The notes beneath the pieces were generated by a model that was not told the origin of the DNA, did not search any database, and saw nothing but the letters and a program-made list of their open reading frames with translations. Position numbers and translations under genes: made by a program. Positions 30,436 to 38,567 of a DNA stretch of 59,834 nt are shown piece by piece (the first letter of the stretch is position 1; each line of letters opens with the position of its first letter). Where the stretch lies: IMG/VR virus record IMGVR_UViG_3300048433_000120, positions 1-59,834 of that record; one strand, given 5' to 3'. This DNA is from a virus.

Positions 30436-30650
30436 AACCCGTCTTGATAGCCTCCAACTATTTCATGTATCACAAAACGAATTTCTTCATCGTTTAACAT
30501 TGGTACTTTCCTTTTGATAAAAGCTATTGCAAGTCGCTCATCTGCGGCTACTTTTAAAAAGAATGCAACTTCTAAAAACTGTGTGTAATGTATATCTATT
30601 ACATCACCGAAATCTTCTAATAACTCTATTGCTCTATCACTCATTCCCAT
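30432..30650 (-). CDS. Small helical protein, unknown
   Basis: 72 residues (VIDIHYTQFLEVAFFLKVAA, FVIHEIVGGYQDG). No family recognised. It is translated between the HMUDK_hel-like and the thymidylate-synthase-like genes, overlapping the first by 14 and the second by four bases, so it may be an accessory of that module. Confidence 0.45.
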   Translation of the reverse strand: MGMSDRAIELLEDFGDVIDIHYTQFLEVAFFLKVAADERLAIAFIKRKVPMLNDEEIRFVIHEIVGGYQDGL

Positions 30651-31572
30651 ACTTACTTTCTCCTGTTGTATTTAGATCCTCAATCATCGGAAGATCATTA
30701 TGTTTATACACCGATCGTGTTCTACCCTCGTTTTTATATATTCGAGAGTATTTATCGAACTCACATAGACCGCCTTCGATCTCTCTTAGTTCATAATTAG
30801 CACCGTTTCTAAAAATAATTGAAGGAGCTAATATTTTCTTTACTTGTTCAAACAAGTCTCGCATTTCTTCACACCACGGATGACTTCTTTTACTGTAATC
30901 TAAAGGTCTACCTGTGAGACGATTAAGTCCTCGCATAGCTCCTGGACCTGCATTAGCCCATGTCATAATATCATTAGCGTTTTCTAATAAATAGGTATGT
31001 CTTAAATCAGTAACAACTTCATAAGCCATAAATGGACCCATATAAGGATATTTCCTTAATACTTTCCATGTTGTTTCTAATGAAGACTCACCTTTTGCTA
31101 AATCTTTATGTAATTCCGAAAGGATATTTTCTTTATCTTTCCACATAGTATCTATACACTCAGCAACACCTGTTACTTTATCCATACCATCGGGTGTTTT
31201 AATAATGTATGAACCTGTTATCCATTTAGGTTGTTTAGTTATCCTATTTACAGCTACAGCTTTTCGCCATTTACGTAACAAATTATTATCAATTAAAGTT
31301 CTCCCTGTTTCTATTAGATTAAACCAACGGAATATAATCGTAGCCATGAGAACGTCTTCTTCGTTCCGCATAGGCTCTCTTATATGTGTTCTAAACCAAC
31401 GTGTTGTACGATCATCTTCTCTAAACACTTGGCAGAACTTAAACTCCTGCAAAATTGGATCGTCAGTCCAGGGAGGGGAAAGAACTGCAGATTCTTTTTT
31501 AATGCGTATCGACTCACGTTCAGTTTGCCAATAGCAATAACGATCCAACTCTGCGGGAATAAACTCAGTCAT
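30637..31572 (-). CDS. 5-hmdU DNA kinase helical-domain protein (aGPT-Pplase-like)
   Basis: 311 residues. RESIRIKKESAVLSPPWTDD, FKFCQVFREDDRTTRWF, IFRWFNLIETG, YMGPFMAYEVVTDLRHTYLL and AGPGAMRGLNRLTGRPL match the all-helical family Pfam calls HMUDK_hel, predicted to act in thymine hypermodification of phage DNA. No P-loop kinase part is present in this polypeptide. It shares one base with the stop of the methyltransferase gene and is two genes upstream of the thymidylate-synthase-like gene. Family match is by sequence pattern; the reaction is inferred. Confidence 0.65.
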   Translation of the reverse strand: MTEFIPAELDRYCYWQTERESIRIKKESAVLSPPWTDDPILQEFKFCQVFREDDRTTRWFRTHIREPMRNEEDVLMATIIFRWFNLIETGRTLIDNNLLRKWRKAVAVNRITKQPKWITGSYIIKTPDGMDKVTGVAECIDTMWKDKENILSELHKDLAKGESSLETTWKVLRKYPYMGPFMAYEVVTDLRHTYLLENANDIMTWANAGPGAMRGLNRLTGRPLDYSKRSHPWCEEMRDLFEQVKKILAPSIIFRNGANYELREIEGGLCEFDKYSRIYKNEGRTRSVYKHNDLPMIEDLNTTGESKYGNE

Positions 31573-32414
31573 TACTTTTTACGTAACACCCAAGAACAGT
31601 TATTAGCGACTTCAGGATAAAACGTAGCGGCAACAACTCGTAAAAACTGTCTACCGTATCTGTTTTGTAGTTTTTGAAACTGTTCAGGAGTCCATCCTGT
31701 TTCAGAATCTTCTTTCATCGCTTTCTTTAAATTAGGTAATTGTATAAACGTTCCTGTAACGTCTATTATTTCGAAGTTTCTTTCTAGTTCTTCTTTTAGT
31801 TCTTGAAAACCCCACTCGTATACGTGATCTTCAGGAAGCTTGTCGTTAGAACCATCGTGGTTAGGTGTAGATACAAAGGCTAACCCATTCGGTCTTATAG
31901 CTCTAGCGGCATCGTCTAACCATGCACTAATAAACTCTCTACCCATATGTTCAATAACTTCGGTCGTCCAGAAAAAATCGATACTTTCATCTTCTAGTTT
32001 GAAAACAGGGTCAACAGTTAAATCTTGTATGCGTATTTCACCATTAAAGTTTTGAAACCACGTAGACTTAGATAACTCACCACCTGCGTTAGACCAAAAA
32101 GGATTTTCTAATTCACAAGCAGGATCGATATCGTAACCGTAATAAGAGCTGATAATATCTGATTTCTTTACAACATAGGCTTTGTATAAATTACGTAAAG
32201 CCCAACACTCACCACAACCTACTTCAAACGTATCAAGTGGTCGACCTAACCGTTTAGCTTCAGCGATACACATAGAGGAGATTTTATCGAACCGACTCAT
32301 ATGAGCAAGTTCATCAGGTCTCCAGTTTCCTAACACTCCTGCCGAAGCAAGATCCATTCTAGTATTTTTACTGTCGTTTTCATTAACAGTAAGTTTCTTT
32401 CTTATTGATGACAT
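31572..32414 (-). CDS. Class I SAM-dependent methyltransferase
   Basis: 280 residues. Motif I FEVGCGECWAL, acidic loop YYGYDIDP, motif IV-like FFWTTEVIEHMGREF and then IRPNGLAFVSTPNHDGS. This is the Methyltransf_11/23 type that acts on small molecules, lipids or sugars; the DPPY/NPPY of DNA adenine methylases is absent. Its stop overlaps the start of the HMUDK_hel-like gene, so it could be a tailoring enzyme for a modified base or act on a host molecule. Confidence 0.7.
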   Translation of the reverse strand: MSSIRKKLTVNENDSKNTRMDLASAGVLGNWRPDELAHMSRFDKISSMCIAEAKRLGRPLDTFEVGCGECWALRNLYKAYVVKKSDIISSYYGYDIDPACELENPFWSNAGGELSKSTWFQNFNGEIRIQDLTVDPVFKLEDESIDFFWTTEVIEHMGREFISAWLDDAARAIRPNGLAFVSTPNHDGSNDKLPEDHVYEWGFQELKEELERNFEIIDVTGTFIQLPNLKKAMKEDSETGWTPEQFQKLQNRYGRQFLRVVAATFYPEVANNCSWVLRKK

Positions 32415-32419
32415 TTAAT

Positions 32420-32902
32420 TTACCTCCACCAACTTGGTTTAATTCTACCCTTTTCCCATTTAGCGTAATGTTTCTCGTTAATAACGTAATTACGATAAGC
32501 TAGAACAGAGTCCTCGTTTTTATATTCGTCAGGCATCGCTTGAGCAACTGGTGTCATAAGACCTCGAGTAATGTTTTTAGGCATCACATATAAGGCGTCT
32601 GACAATTTAGCAAGACTTGCATGAGTCCGTTGGTAACGATATGAATATTCATTACCTAACGCTATAAAATGTTTATAAAGCCAATAATAGTTACCACTGC
32701 ATTCTCTAGCCCAGATCGTACAGGGATGGTTCATATAAGCTTTCTTATATAAACCTACACTATCTGCATATTCGTCTCCGTCTAATAAACGGTGAGCTGT
32801 ACAGAGCATCTGTGCGGTTTCTAATGGCATTTTCACTAGCATTTTATCTGGTTGCGACTTAGCCGCAATCACAGGATCTTCGTTAAAATAAAATATGTTC
32901 AT
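32420..32902 (-). CDS. Conserved phage protein, unknown
   Basis: 160 residues. MNIFYFNEDPVIAAKSQPDK, MPLETAQMLCTAHRLLDG, NHPCTIWARECSGNYYWLY and MPKNITRGLMTPVAQAMPDE are hallmarks of a protein family frequent in phages near replication genes, with no established activity. It has a promoter directly upstream and a strong AAGAAAGGAGA ribosome site. Five bases separate it from the methyltransferase gene. Confidence 0.6.
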   Translation of the reverse strand: MNIFYFNEDPVIAAKSQPDKMLVKMPLETAQMLCTAHRLLDGDEYADSVGLYKKAYMNHPCTIWARECSGNYYWLYKHFIALGNEYSYRYQRTHASLAKLSDALYVMPKNITRGLMTPVAQAMPDEYKNEDSVLAYRNYVINEKHYAKWEKGRIKPSWWR

Positions 32903-32932
32903 AATATTCTCCTTTCTTTAAACATAAGTACC

Positions 32933-32962
32933 TTTATACTTTACTTTTATGTGCAAAGTAAA
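32933..32962 (-). promoter_or_regulatory. GCTTTACTTT-type early promoter
   Basis: Minus strand: AGTGCTTTACTTTG with TTTACT at 32962-32957, 18-base spacer, TATAAA at 32938-32933; it falls just upstream of the 160-residue gene and 7-36 bases before the end of the helicase gene's downstream spacer. Confidence 0.6.
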
Positions 32963-32968
32963 GCACTT

Positions 32969-34465
32969 TTACATTTGATAGCATTTTGTTGTTTTAGGTT
33001 CTATCAAATACAGGTTTTCCTTTGTTCTCGTAATACCAACATAAAATACTCTATTTTCCTCATCAGGATTTTGTTGGTAGTTTTTATAAACTCTTGTCGT
33101 TATATCAGTAAGTAGTACAACATTAGTAGCTTCTCCACCTTTAGCCGCATGAATCGTAGACAATCTGATACGTGGTTGTTTAGTAATCTTTTCTCCTCTA
33201 CGTAACATAGCTCGTATGTAACTAATATCTTTAGGGCTTAATAATGTAAAAACATCGTACCAATGACCATCAGGCAAGTCTGGTAGATGACTTTTTAGAT
33301 CTTCGTACTGTAAAACTAAGTCAGTATCTAATAAATCAAGTTTCTTAGGTGTTTTAACTTTGATATATTTTAGAATATTTGCACATTCAGCCAAGGTTAC
33401 TGTTTGACCTTTACGTAATCGTTCCCAATAAATAACTGCTCTAACCTTTGCTTCTGAAATAGATGGTCGACCTTTAACCTCGAAGAACCAGCCTTCGTTT
33501 CTACAGTACTCATCGACTCCTTCTAATAAATAATTTGTTCTAGCTAACACTAACCACTCACCTTGATCCATATTTACTTGTTCTATCGTAGCTTCCCAAC
33601 GAACTAAACCTTCATCTGTTCGAGGCTTCCATTCTTTATATATACGCGAACCTACTTGACCTATACATTGACTGGCAACTTTATGCACAGAAGAAGGTAC
33701 TCGATACGATTGTTTTAGTACCATAGCGTCTGTAGAATTTTTTATCAAATATTCAACATCTGCTCCTGCCCAACGATAAATCGCTTGGTCATCATCACCT
33801 GCTACATAAATCTTTTTGGCTTTTTCTGCTAACTTACGTACCACCGCCCACTGCAAAGGCGAAAGGTCTTGTGCTTCGTCTACGAACATAACATCTAATA
33901 CAGGTATATCACCGTCGACTAAAAAGTTTTGTAACATATCTGTATAGTCAACAAGCAATCGATCTTCTTTAAATAACTTCAATCCTCGAGCAAAACGTTC
34001 TAGCTCGAACCAACCGACCGCATCTTCAACCTCGTGCCATTGTTCTTTTAATGGTATGTCTCTCATCCTAGCTAGGTTTTCTATAAACGCTAGACGATCA
34101 TCATGGGTCATACCGAATAAATGACCATCATCGGAAGTTGTCCTACCTGTAAGTTTTAAATTAAGTTTTTCGTTTAGATCATATATATCTGAATTACTTA
34201 CTACGCTTTCCCTAGTAAGTCCTAGTTGTCTAAAAGCTAATGAATGTAGAGTACGGAAAAATGGTAGTTGTTTATTAGTAATACTAAAACGATGCATAGC
34301 TCTTTCTTTACCTTCGTTTACTGCTTTTTTGGTAAACGTGAAGAACCCAATACGTTCAGGTTCAGTACCGTTTTCTAGTTCGTCTTCGATTAAGCCAAGG
34401 AGTGTACTAGTTTTCCCTGTTCCTGGAGGTCCAAGGATCACTTGCGTATGGCTAGGTAAGGTCAT
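32969..34465 (-). CDS. UvrD/Rep-type SF1 DNA helicase
   Basis: 498 residues. Motif I VILGPPGTGKTS (K18), Ia FTFTKKAVNEG, II VMFVDEAQDLSPLQW, III YVAGDDDQAIYRWAGAD, IV VLKQSYRVP, V STIHAAKGGEATNVVLL, VI YVGITRTKENLYLI. This is a compact 3'-5' helicase shorter than UvrD, as in phage replication modules. It overlaps the AlkB-like gene by four bases. It likely unwinds DNA at the fork together with the primase and polymerase. Confidence 0.88.
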   Translation of the reverse strand: MTLPSHTQVILGPPGTGKTSTLLGLIEDELENGTEPERIGFFTFTKKAVNEGKERAMHRFSITNKQLPFFRTLHSLAFRQLGLTRESVVSNSDIYDLNEKLNLKLTGRTTSDDGHLFGMTHDDRLAFIENLARMRDIPLKEQWHEVEDAVGWFELERFARGLKLFKEDRLLVDYTDMLQNFLVDGDIPVLDVMFVDEAQDLSPLQWAVVRKLAEKAKKIYVAGDDDQAIYRWAGADVEYLIKNSTDAMVLKQSYRVPSSVHKVASQCIGQVGSRIYKEWKPRTDEGLVRWEATIEQVNMDQGEWLVLARTNYLLEGVDEYCRNEGWFFEVKGRPSISEAKVRAVIYWERLRKGQTVTLAECANILKYIKVKTPKKLDLLDTDLVLQYEDLKSHLPDLPDGHWYDVFTLLSPKDISYIRAMLRRGEKITKQPRIRLSTIHAAKGGEATNVVLLTDITTRVYKNYQQNPDEENRVFYVGITRTKENLYLIEPKTTKCYQM

Positions 34466-35040
34466 AAACCACTTCTGAAAGTTAAATTAACTCTTTCTTC
34501 TGCTCCTACTAAATCAGGAACAGCATGAGTAGCTTTCATCTGTGAATATCCATCGAACATAATTACATCACCATGCTCTAAAAGATATAACTTCTCATCT
34601 TTTATAAAGTTTTCTTTGAAATCTACATCACTGGTATTAGTATGTCGTTTTATATTATTTTGATAAGTTCTCCAAGCAAAAACTCTAGGAGCACCAAAAC
34701 TTAAAGAAACAACCACGTCATCAAGAGTCGGTACAGTATCACTGTGGTGTGGTATACCTTTATCATCAGGATAAAAACCACATAAACAAAAAGTAAATTT
34801 GATTTCTTTATCGAAAACTCTGGAAGCTACATCTTCTGCCGCAACCTTAATTAATTGCATTTTATGAGTCCATGGTTCAGGCTCATATAACTTACCTGCA
34901 TAATTAAAAGTTGAATCACCAAACCCACGAGTCGGTCGACCTTTGACCATCGTGCCTTCGAACATACGTTCACGAGGATCGTCCCACTTATCTATTCCGT
35001 GCTCAAACTCTGCAAATATATGTTTGATATGTTTAATCAT
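34462..35040 (-). CDS. AlkB-like 2OG-Fe(II) dioxygenase
   Basis: 192 residues. CLCGFYPDDKGIPHHSD contains the H99-x-D101 iron ligands, THAVP the distal H172, and ERVNLTFR the 2-oxoglutarate arginine (R183, R189). The NxY-type segment YYPD is CGFYPDD here. The family removes alkyl groups from bases by oxidation; in phages it may repair DNA or oxidise a modified base. It is embedded between primase and helicase genes, both coupled by ATGA overlaps. Confidence 0.75.
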   Translation of the reverse strand: MIKHIKHIFAEFEHGIDKWDDPRERMFEGTMVKGRPTRGFGDSTFNYAGKLYEPEPWTHKMQLIKVAAEDVASRVFDKEIKFTFCLCGFYPDDKGIPHHSDTVPTLDDVVVSLSFGAPRVFAWRTYQNNIKRHTNTSDVDFKENFIKDEKLYLLEHGDVIMFDGYSQMKATHAVPDLVGAEERVNLTFRSGL

Positions 35041-36560
35041 AATAAGTTATCGTTAAAGTCTGGTAAATCGTGTGGTTCGTCTTGAGCTTTAAATTCTTCT
35101 ATATACCAAACGTTCACTCCTCGTCCTTTTATGTTAAAGAAGTGTGGTTCTCCATGTAGTTGTTTTAGTTTAGATGTTAAATTATTTCTTTGATAGTCTT
35201 TAAAGTTATGTCGATGTAAATATTCCATTAAATCACCAAGTCGAAAATAGGTTTTACCATTATCTGTCCATGGTTTATGTAATAAAAGCTCATCACGTTC
35301 TCTCGCAGGTCGTTCTGTACAGAAATTCTCTAATAGTTCTAAAAAGTGCCCTTCTGTGGAACTTTCTTTAGGAACTTCGACCACGGTTAACGCGTCTAGG
35401 AGCTGCTGGATGATCTGTCTCCAGACGTTTTCCTTAACCTTCTGAGGTATCTTATTTAGAGCATCCATACACTTTCTTTGAAATCTGTTTTGATTTAATA
35501 AGTCATCGGTCTCTAATTCTAACCTGCCGCCTTCCACATCTAAGAACCAAATCGGTGGTTCACTATCTTGTTTAGTTAAATTACTAAATAACGGTGTACC
35601 GCCATTAGCACCAATCCCATATTTACGTGTTCGACATAGCGGACTATTACAATGACTAGCTATTGGCTGATCATTACATTTGTAAAAGTAATCTTTACGT
35701 TGTACTTGCTTACCCACGGTCAACACTTCTTGTGCTCCTAACGGTGGTTGCATATATTTTATATTTACATCCTCTAATCTTTTTTCCCAATCGTCAGGAA
35801 ATTTCTTTCTAAGGAATACTCCTACGTTAAACAATCCTGAATTACGTGTACCTTTAGGAAACCCCTGTACGATTAAATGTTGTATACATGGAGGGGATTG
35901 ATCTAGCCAATCAATAGCTTCGTTTAATGGACTAGCTTCTAATTTTTCTAACTGGTTTGCAGTTAAGGATAATTCAGATGCGAAGTTAAGGAACTCTTCT
36001 GGAGTTAACGCTCCACCGTCTCTACCGTAAGCATAACGTGTTGAGTTCTCTCCTCCGAAGTAAGGCATATTTAACGTGCTACCTCTATCACCACGTTCTA
36101 ATAACAGTTGTGTTTGTTTAGGAAATATCTCTGCTTGACCATAGCCGATTGCCGCGGCTAATTGTCTAAGCTTTCGTTGTAGCATCGAAGCCGCAACAGG
36201 TTCTTGTAGGAAGATATAAATATGTGCTCCTCCGCTTTTACTTCGACAAAGTATTAGAGGTAATTCTTGTTTAGCTAGTTTCTTAGAGAGGTCTTTTAAA
36301 TCTAGTTGATACTCATCAACATCGATCGCTCCCCATACACAGCTATTGTTTTCATCTATCGCTACAATCCCTACGCTTTGACGACCTGACAAGTGGTCAT
36401 CCCATAGCTTCAGAAGATCTGTATCAGATAACTCCTTAGATATGGTAATGTTTTTACCACTTGCCTTGCCATCCTCTCGAGTTTCATCACTTGCGGTAAA
36501 CGTACCGTAAGCTTTCCGCAATCCAGCATAGCGTGTAGCAAATTTCTCTGCTAACGACAT
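35037..36560 (-). CDS. Archaeo-eukaryotic-type primase (TOTE-like)
   Basis: 507 residues. AEP motif I VWGAIDVDEY (D80, D82), motif II CRSKSGGAHIYIF (H113), then AEIFPKQTQL and LNMPYFGG typical of the TOTE/phage AEP clade. A Cys/His cluster at ~295-310 (CNDQPIASHCNSPLCRTRKY) is a zinc knuckle. The C-terminal ~150 residues are helical and may form a winged helix. It should prime replication; there is no DnaB-type helicase, so it pairs with the SF1/SF2 helicases. The neighbours are translationally coupled downstream. Confidence 0.8.
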   Translation of the reverse strand: MSLAEKFATRYAGLRKAYGTFTASDETREDGKASGKNITISKELSDTDLLKLWDDHLSGRQSVGIVAIDENNSCVWGAIDVDEYQLDLKDLSKKLAKQELPLILCRSKSGGAHIYIFLQEPVAASMLQRKLRQLAAAIGYGQAEIFPKQTQLLLERGDRGSTLNMPYFGGENSTRYAYGRDGGALTPEEFLNFASELSLTANQLEKLEASPLNEAIDWLDQSPPCIQHLIVQGFPKGTRNSGLFNVGVFLRKKFPDDWEKRLEDVNIKYMQPPLGAQEVLTVGKQVQRKDYFYKCNDQPIASHCNSPLCRTRKYGIGANGGTPLFSNLTKQDSEPPIWFLDVEGGRLELETDDLLNQNRFQRKCMDALNKIPQKVKENVWRQIIQQLLDALTVVEVPKESSTEGHFLELLENFCTERPARERDELLLHKPWTDNGKTYFRLGDLMEYLHRHNFKDYQRNNLTSKLKQLHGEPHFFNIKGRGVNVWYIEEFKAQDEPHDLPDFNDNLL

Positions 36561-36574
36561 AAAACCCCTCCTTG

Positions 36575-37360
36575 TTAGATTGCGTCGTCAAACGTAGTAT
36601 CTTTTACGTCATCTCTTTGATGTTCCTCTTTAACTTGAACGTCTCCTGCTCTAGCCGCAGACATAAAGTCTTTAGCCATCATGGCAATAGGCATCTCTGT
36701 AGCACCTTCTTGGTTAACAGAATATCCGTTCCAACTACCTTTATCATTAGATTGTGTAGTTGTAGTAAGTCTGTAAGTATAAGCAAACATTGGTGCTTCT
36801 ACAGACTCACCTTTGATATTTTCTACTCTAGCCATTCTTAACATCGTTAACCATTTTCTAGCTACGCCTAATTGTGTAGAGGTAAACGTTACTACAGCCT
36901 GTTGTGGAGCACCACCTTCTAATACTAAGACGAAAAACTGTGCGGTTTCTACAATCTCGTTACCGTCTGGCGTATATGATCGTCTAGATTCAGGATCTTT
37001 AGTACATTTAGATAAGATAGAAATGTCATGGTTAGCGTTTACTAAACCACCACCTTTCTCTCTAGGAATCCATTCAATGTACTTTTTATTATAAGCACAC
37101 GGAACAATTAATATTCCTTTTTCTCCGTCGTGGGCTTCACCTGTAACGGTGTTGTACAGATCACCTGCACTCGCACCTTGTACATAACTACCGTGTTGTT
37201 TTTGTAGTTGTGGTGACATGGGTTGAAGAACTCTTATAAAGGGGATCGCAAAATCCTCTGTCGTTGTTTCTTCTAGTCCTGTACCGCCTGACAATAAAGT
37301 ATCGTCAAAAGTGCTGATAGCGGTATTAGATGTTTCAGCTATATCTTTTTTATCTGTCAT
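36575..37360 (-). CDS. Putative single-stranded DNA-binding protein
   Basis: 261 residues. DFAIPFIRVLQPMSPQLQKQ and IVPCAYNKKYIEWIPRE suggest a beta-barrel core, with an acidic C-terminal tail (QRDDVKDTTFDDAI) like those of SSB proteins and T7 gp2.5. This family regularly precedes primase or helicase genes in marine phages. DNA binding is inferred from the tail and context, not from a known motif. Confidence 0.55.
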   Translation of the reverse strand: MTDKKDIAETSNTAISTFDDTLLSGGTGLEETTTEDFAIPFIRVLQPMSPQLQKQHGSYVQGASAGDLYNTVTGEAHDGEKGILIVPCAYNKKYIEWIPREKGGGLVNANHDISILSKCTKDPESRRSYTPDGNEIVETAQFFVLVLEGGAPQQAVVTFTSTQLGVARKWLTMLRMARVENIKGESVEAPMFAYTYRLTTTTQSNDKGSWNGYSVNQEGATEMPIAMMAKDFMSAARAGDVQVKEEHQRDDVKDTTFDDAI

Positions 37361-37362
37361 AA

Positions 37363-37935
37363 TTAATCCTTTTTAATGGTTGCTTTAGTACCTATATAGA
37401 TACCAAATGGTTCGGTTGGTATATCGTTACCCGAAGTAAACTGCTCTTTTACAAAAGCTTTTAATGTACTCGGATGAACACTCTGTCGCACTTCTGGTGA
37501 TAGACCTCTAGATTGCAGAGCCGAAACAGTTTCGTCTACGACTGTGCTTTCCTCACGTCCGAACTTTAAAAGAACCTCGTTCTTTATAAGTCCTTCGTGA
37601 CCGTTTTCTACTAACCACTGATATGCTACTTCTTGGTTTGCCTTCGATATGTGAGCGTTATAGAACTCGCCTATAGAGATTTTTTCTCCAGTACTGAGTA
37701 CTATTTGATTAAGACCTGCTGCTTGCATCGCGTCAGGTAGTTCTTGCTCCGAAGTTAAACGAAGTTCTTCTTTCCTAGCTTTAAGATCTTCTTCTAACGT
37801 GGCTACTTGCCTAGCTAGTTGAAGTTGTTTCTTAGCTAAGTTAGAAACAATATTAAGTTCTCCATCAGATACGTCATTCGTCCATTCTTCAACGGATTCC
37901 GTACCGACTAAGTCCTCAAAAGTTGGTTTATTCAT
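37363..37935 (-). CDS. Conserved phage protein before SSB-like gene
   Basis: 190 residues: a coiled coil at ~30-70 (AKKQLQLARQVATLEEDLKA), a beta segment (LSTGEKISIGEFYNAHIS), then AYQWLVENGHEGLIKNEVLL and a conserved C-terminus (VHPSTLKAFVKEQFTSGNDI). It is found paired with the SSB-like gene in many phages; function unknown, likely in DNA replication or recombination. The pair is separated by two bases. Confidence 0.6.
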   Translation of the reverse strand: MNKPTFEDLVGTESVEEWTNDVSDGELNIVSNLAKKQLQLARQVATLEEDLKARKEELRLTSEQELPDAMQAAGLNQIVLSTGEKISIGEFYNAHISKANQEVAYQWLVENGHEGLIKNEVLLKFGREESTVVDETVSALQSRGLSPEVRQSVHPSTLKAFVKEQFTSGNDIPTEPFGIYIGTKATIKKD

Positions 37936-38254
37936 CTATTTCTCCTTTCTGATGTAGATCGATATCAACAGGATAGTATAAACTTTCCTGTCGATCCCAC
38001 TTTAATATACTATATCTACCTCGGTTATAAAATGCAGCGATAGAACACGCTACGCCAATGGCGGCAGGATCGCCTATTAATAATAAGTAATCTCCTTCTT
38101 TGAAGTCCTGTAAGAGTTTTTTCATCCTACGAACAGATGGAGCAGCACTTAACATAATTTGTGTATTAGAAGGTAACAGAACTTGAAAATCACCATAGCT
38201 TCTAGCCGAGGCAATGTTACGTCCTGGAATCTCCTGTACGACATATACTGTCAC
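37928..38254 (-). CDS. Conserved small phage protein, first gene of early operon
   Basis: 108 residues, GTG start at 38254 with AAGAAAGGAGAAAAAA ahead. Alpha/beta pattern (DFQVLLPSNTQIMLS, YLLLIGDPAAIGVACSIAAF) conserved in marine phages, no known function. It opens the leftward replication operon directly behind the GCTTTACTTT promoter at 38286-38314. Confidence 0.6.
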   Translation of the reverse strand: MTVYVVQEIPGRNIASARSYGDFQVLLPSNTQIMLSAAPSVRRMKKLLQDFKEGDYLLLIGDPAAIGVACSIAAFYNRGRYSILKWDRQESLYYPVDIDLHQKGEIDE

Positions 38255-38285
38255 TTTTTTCTCCTTTCTTATTTCTAGAACTTAA

Positions 38286-38314
38286 ATAATATCTAGCAAT
38301 ACCGACAAAGTAAA
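38286..38314 (-). promoter_or_regulatory. Promoter of the leftward replication operon
   Basis: Minus strand: TAGCTTTACTTTG with TTTACT at 38314-38309, 17-base spacer and TATTAT at 38291-38286. A CTATTAG box (38316-38322) touches the -35 region, so a protein bound there could control this promoter. Confidence 0.6.
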
Positions 38315-38343
38315 GCTATTAGTTATATAGTAGTTTTAAGAAT

Positions 38344-38538
38344 AAAAAAGTTTATAGGAAAAACTTTTCGAAAACTACTAATATCGGTAATAATCTAATA
38401 GATTTTCTAACAAAGCCAATGTTTAAGAGTGTTACAGTCTATTAGATTGTACGATTCAATCTATTAGAAACTACTAATTCTATTAGAGGGCATGAGAAAA
38501 GTATTTAGTTTGGGGCTTTTTATAAGTAAATTGTAATA
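38344..38538 (+). promoter_or_regulatory. Divergent control region (copy A of duplicated block)
   Basis: Non-coding ~200 bp between the leftward early operon and the rightward helicase. In plus orientation: AAAAAAGTTT (38344), TACTAATATC (38376), CTAATAGATT (38395), CTATTAG (38439), CTATTAGAAACTA (38461), CTATTAG (38480), TAGAGGGCA (38484), ATTGTAATA (38530). Three of the boxes are TCTATTAGA. The block is collinear with 18113-17910 read on the other strand, so it is a diverged duplicate with the same relation to the downstream gene. Confidence 0.75.
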
Positions 38539-38544
38539 TATAAT
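38517..38544 (+). promoter_or_regulatory. Promoter of the plus-strand helicase gene
   Basis: TTTTTA (38517-38522), 16-base spacer, perfect TATAAT (38539-38544), 23 bases before the helicase ATG. It lies at the downstream edge of the TCTATTAGA array. Confidence 0.55.
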
Positions 38545-38567
38545 GGGAACTAGAAATTAGAAAGAAT

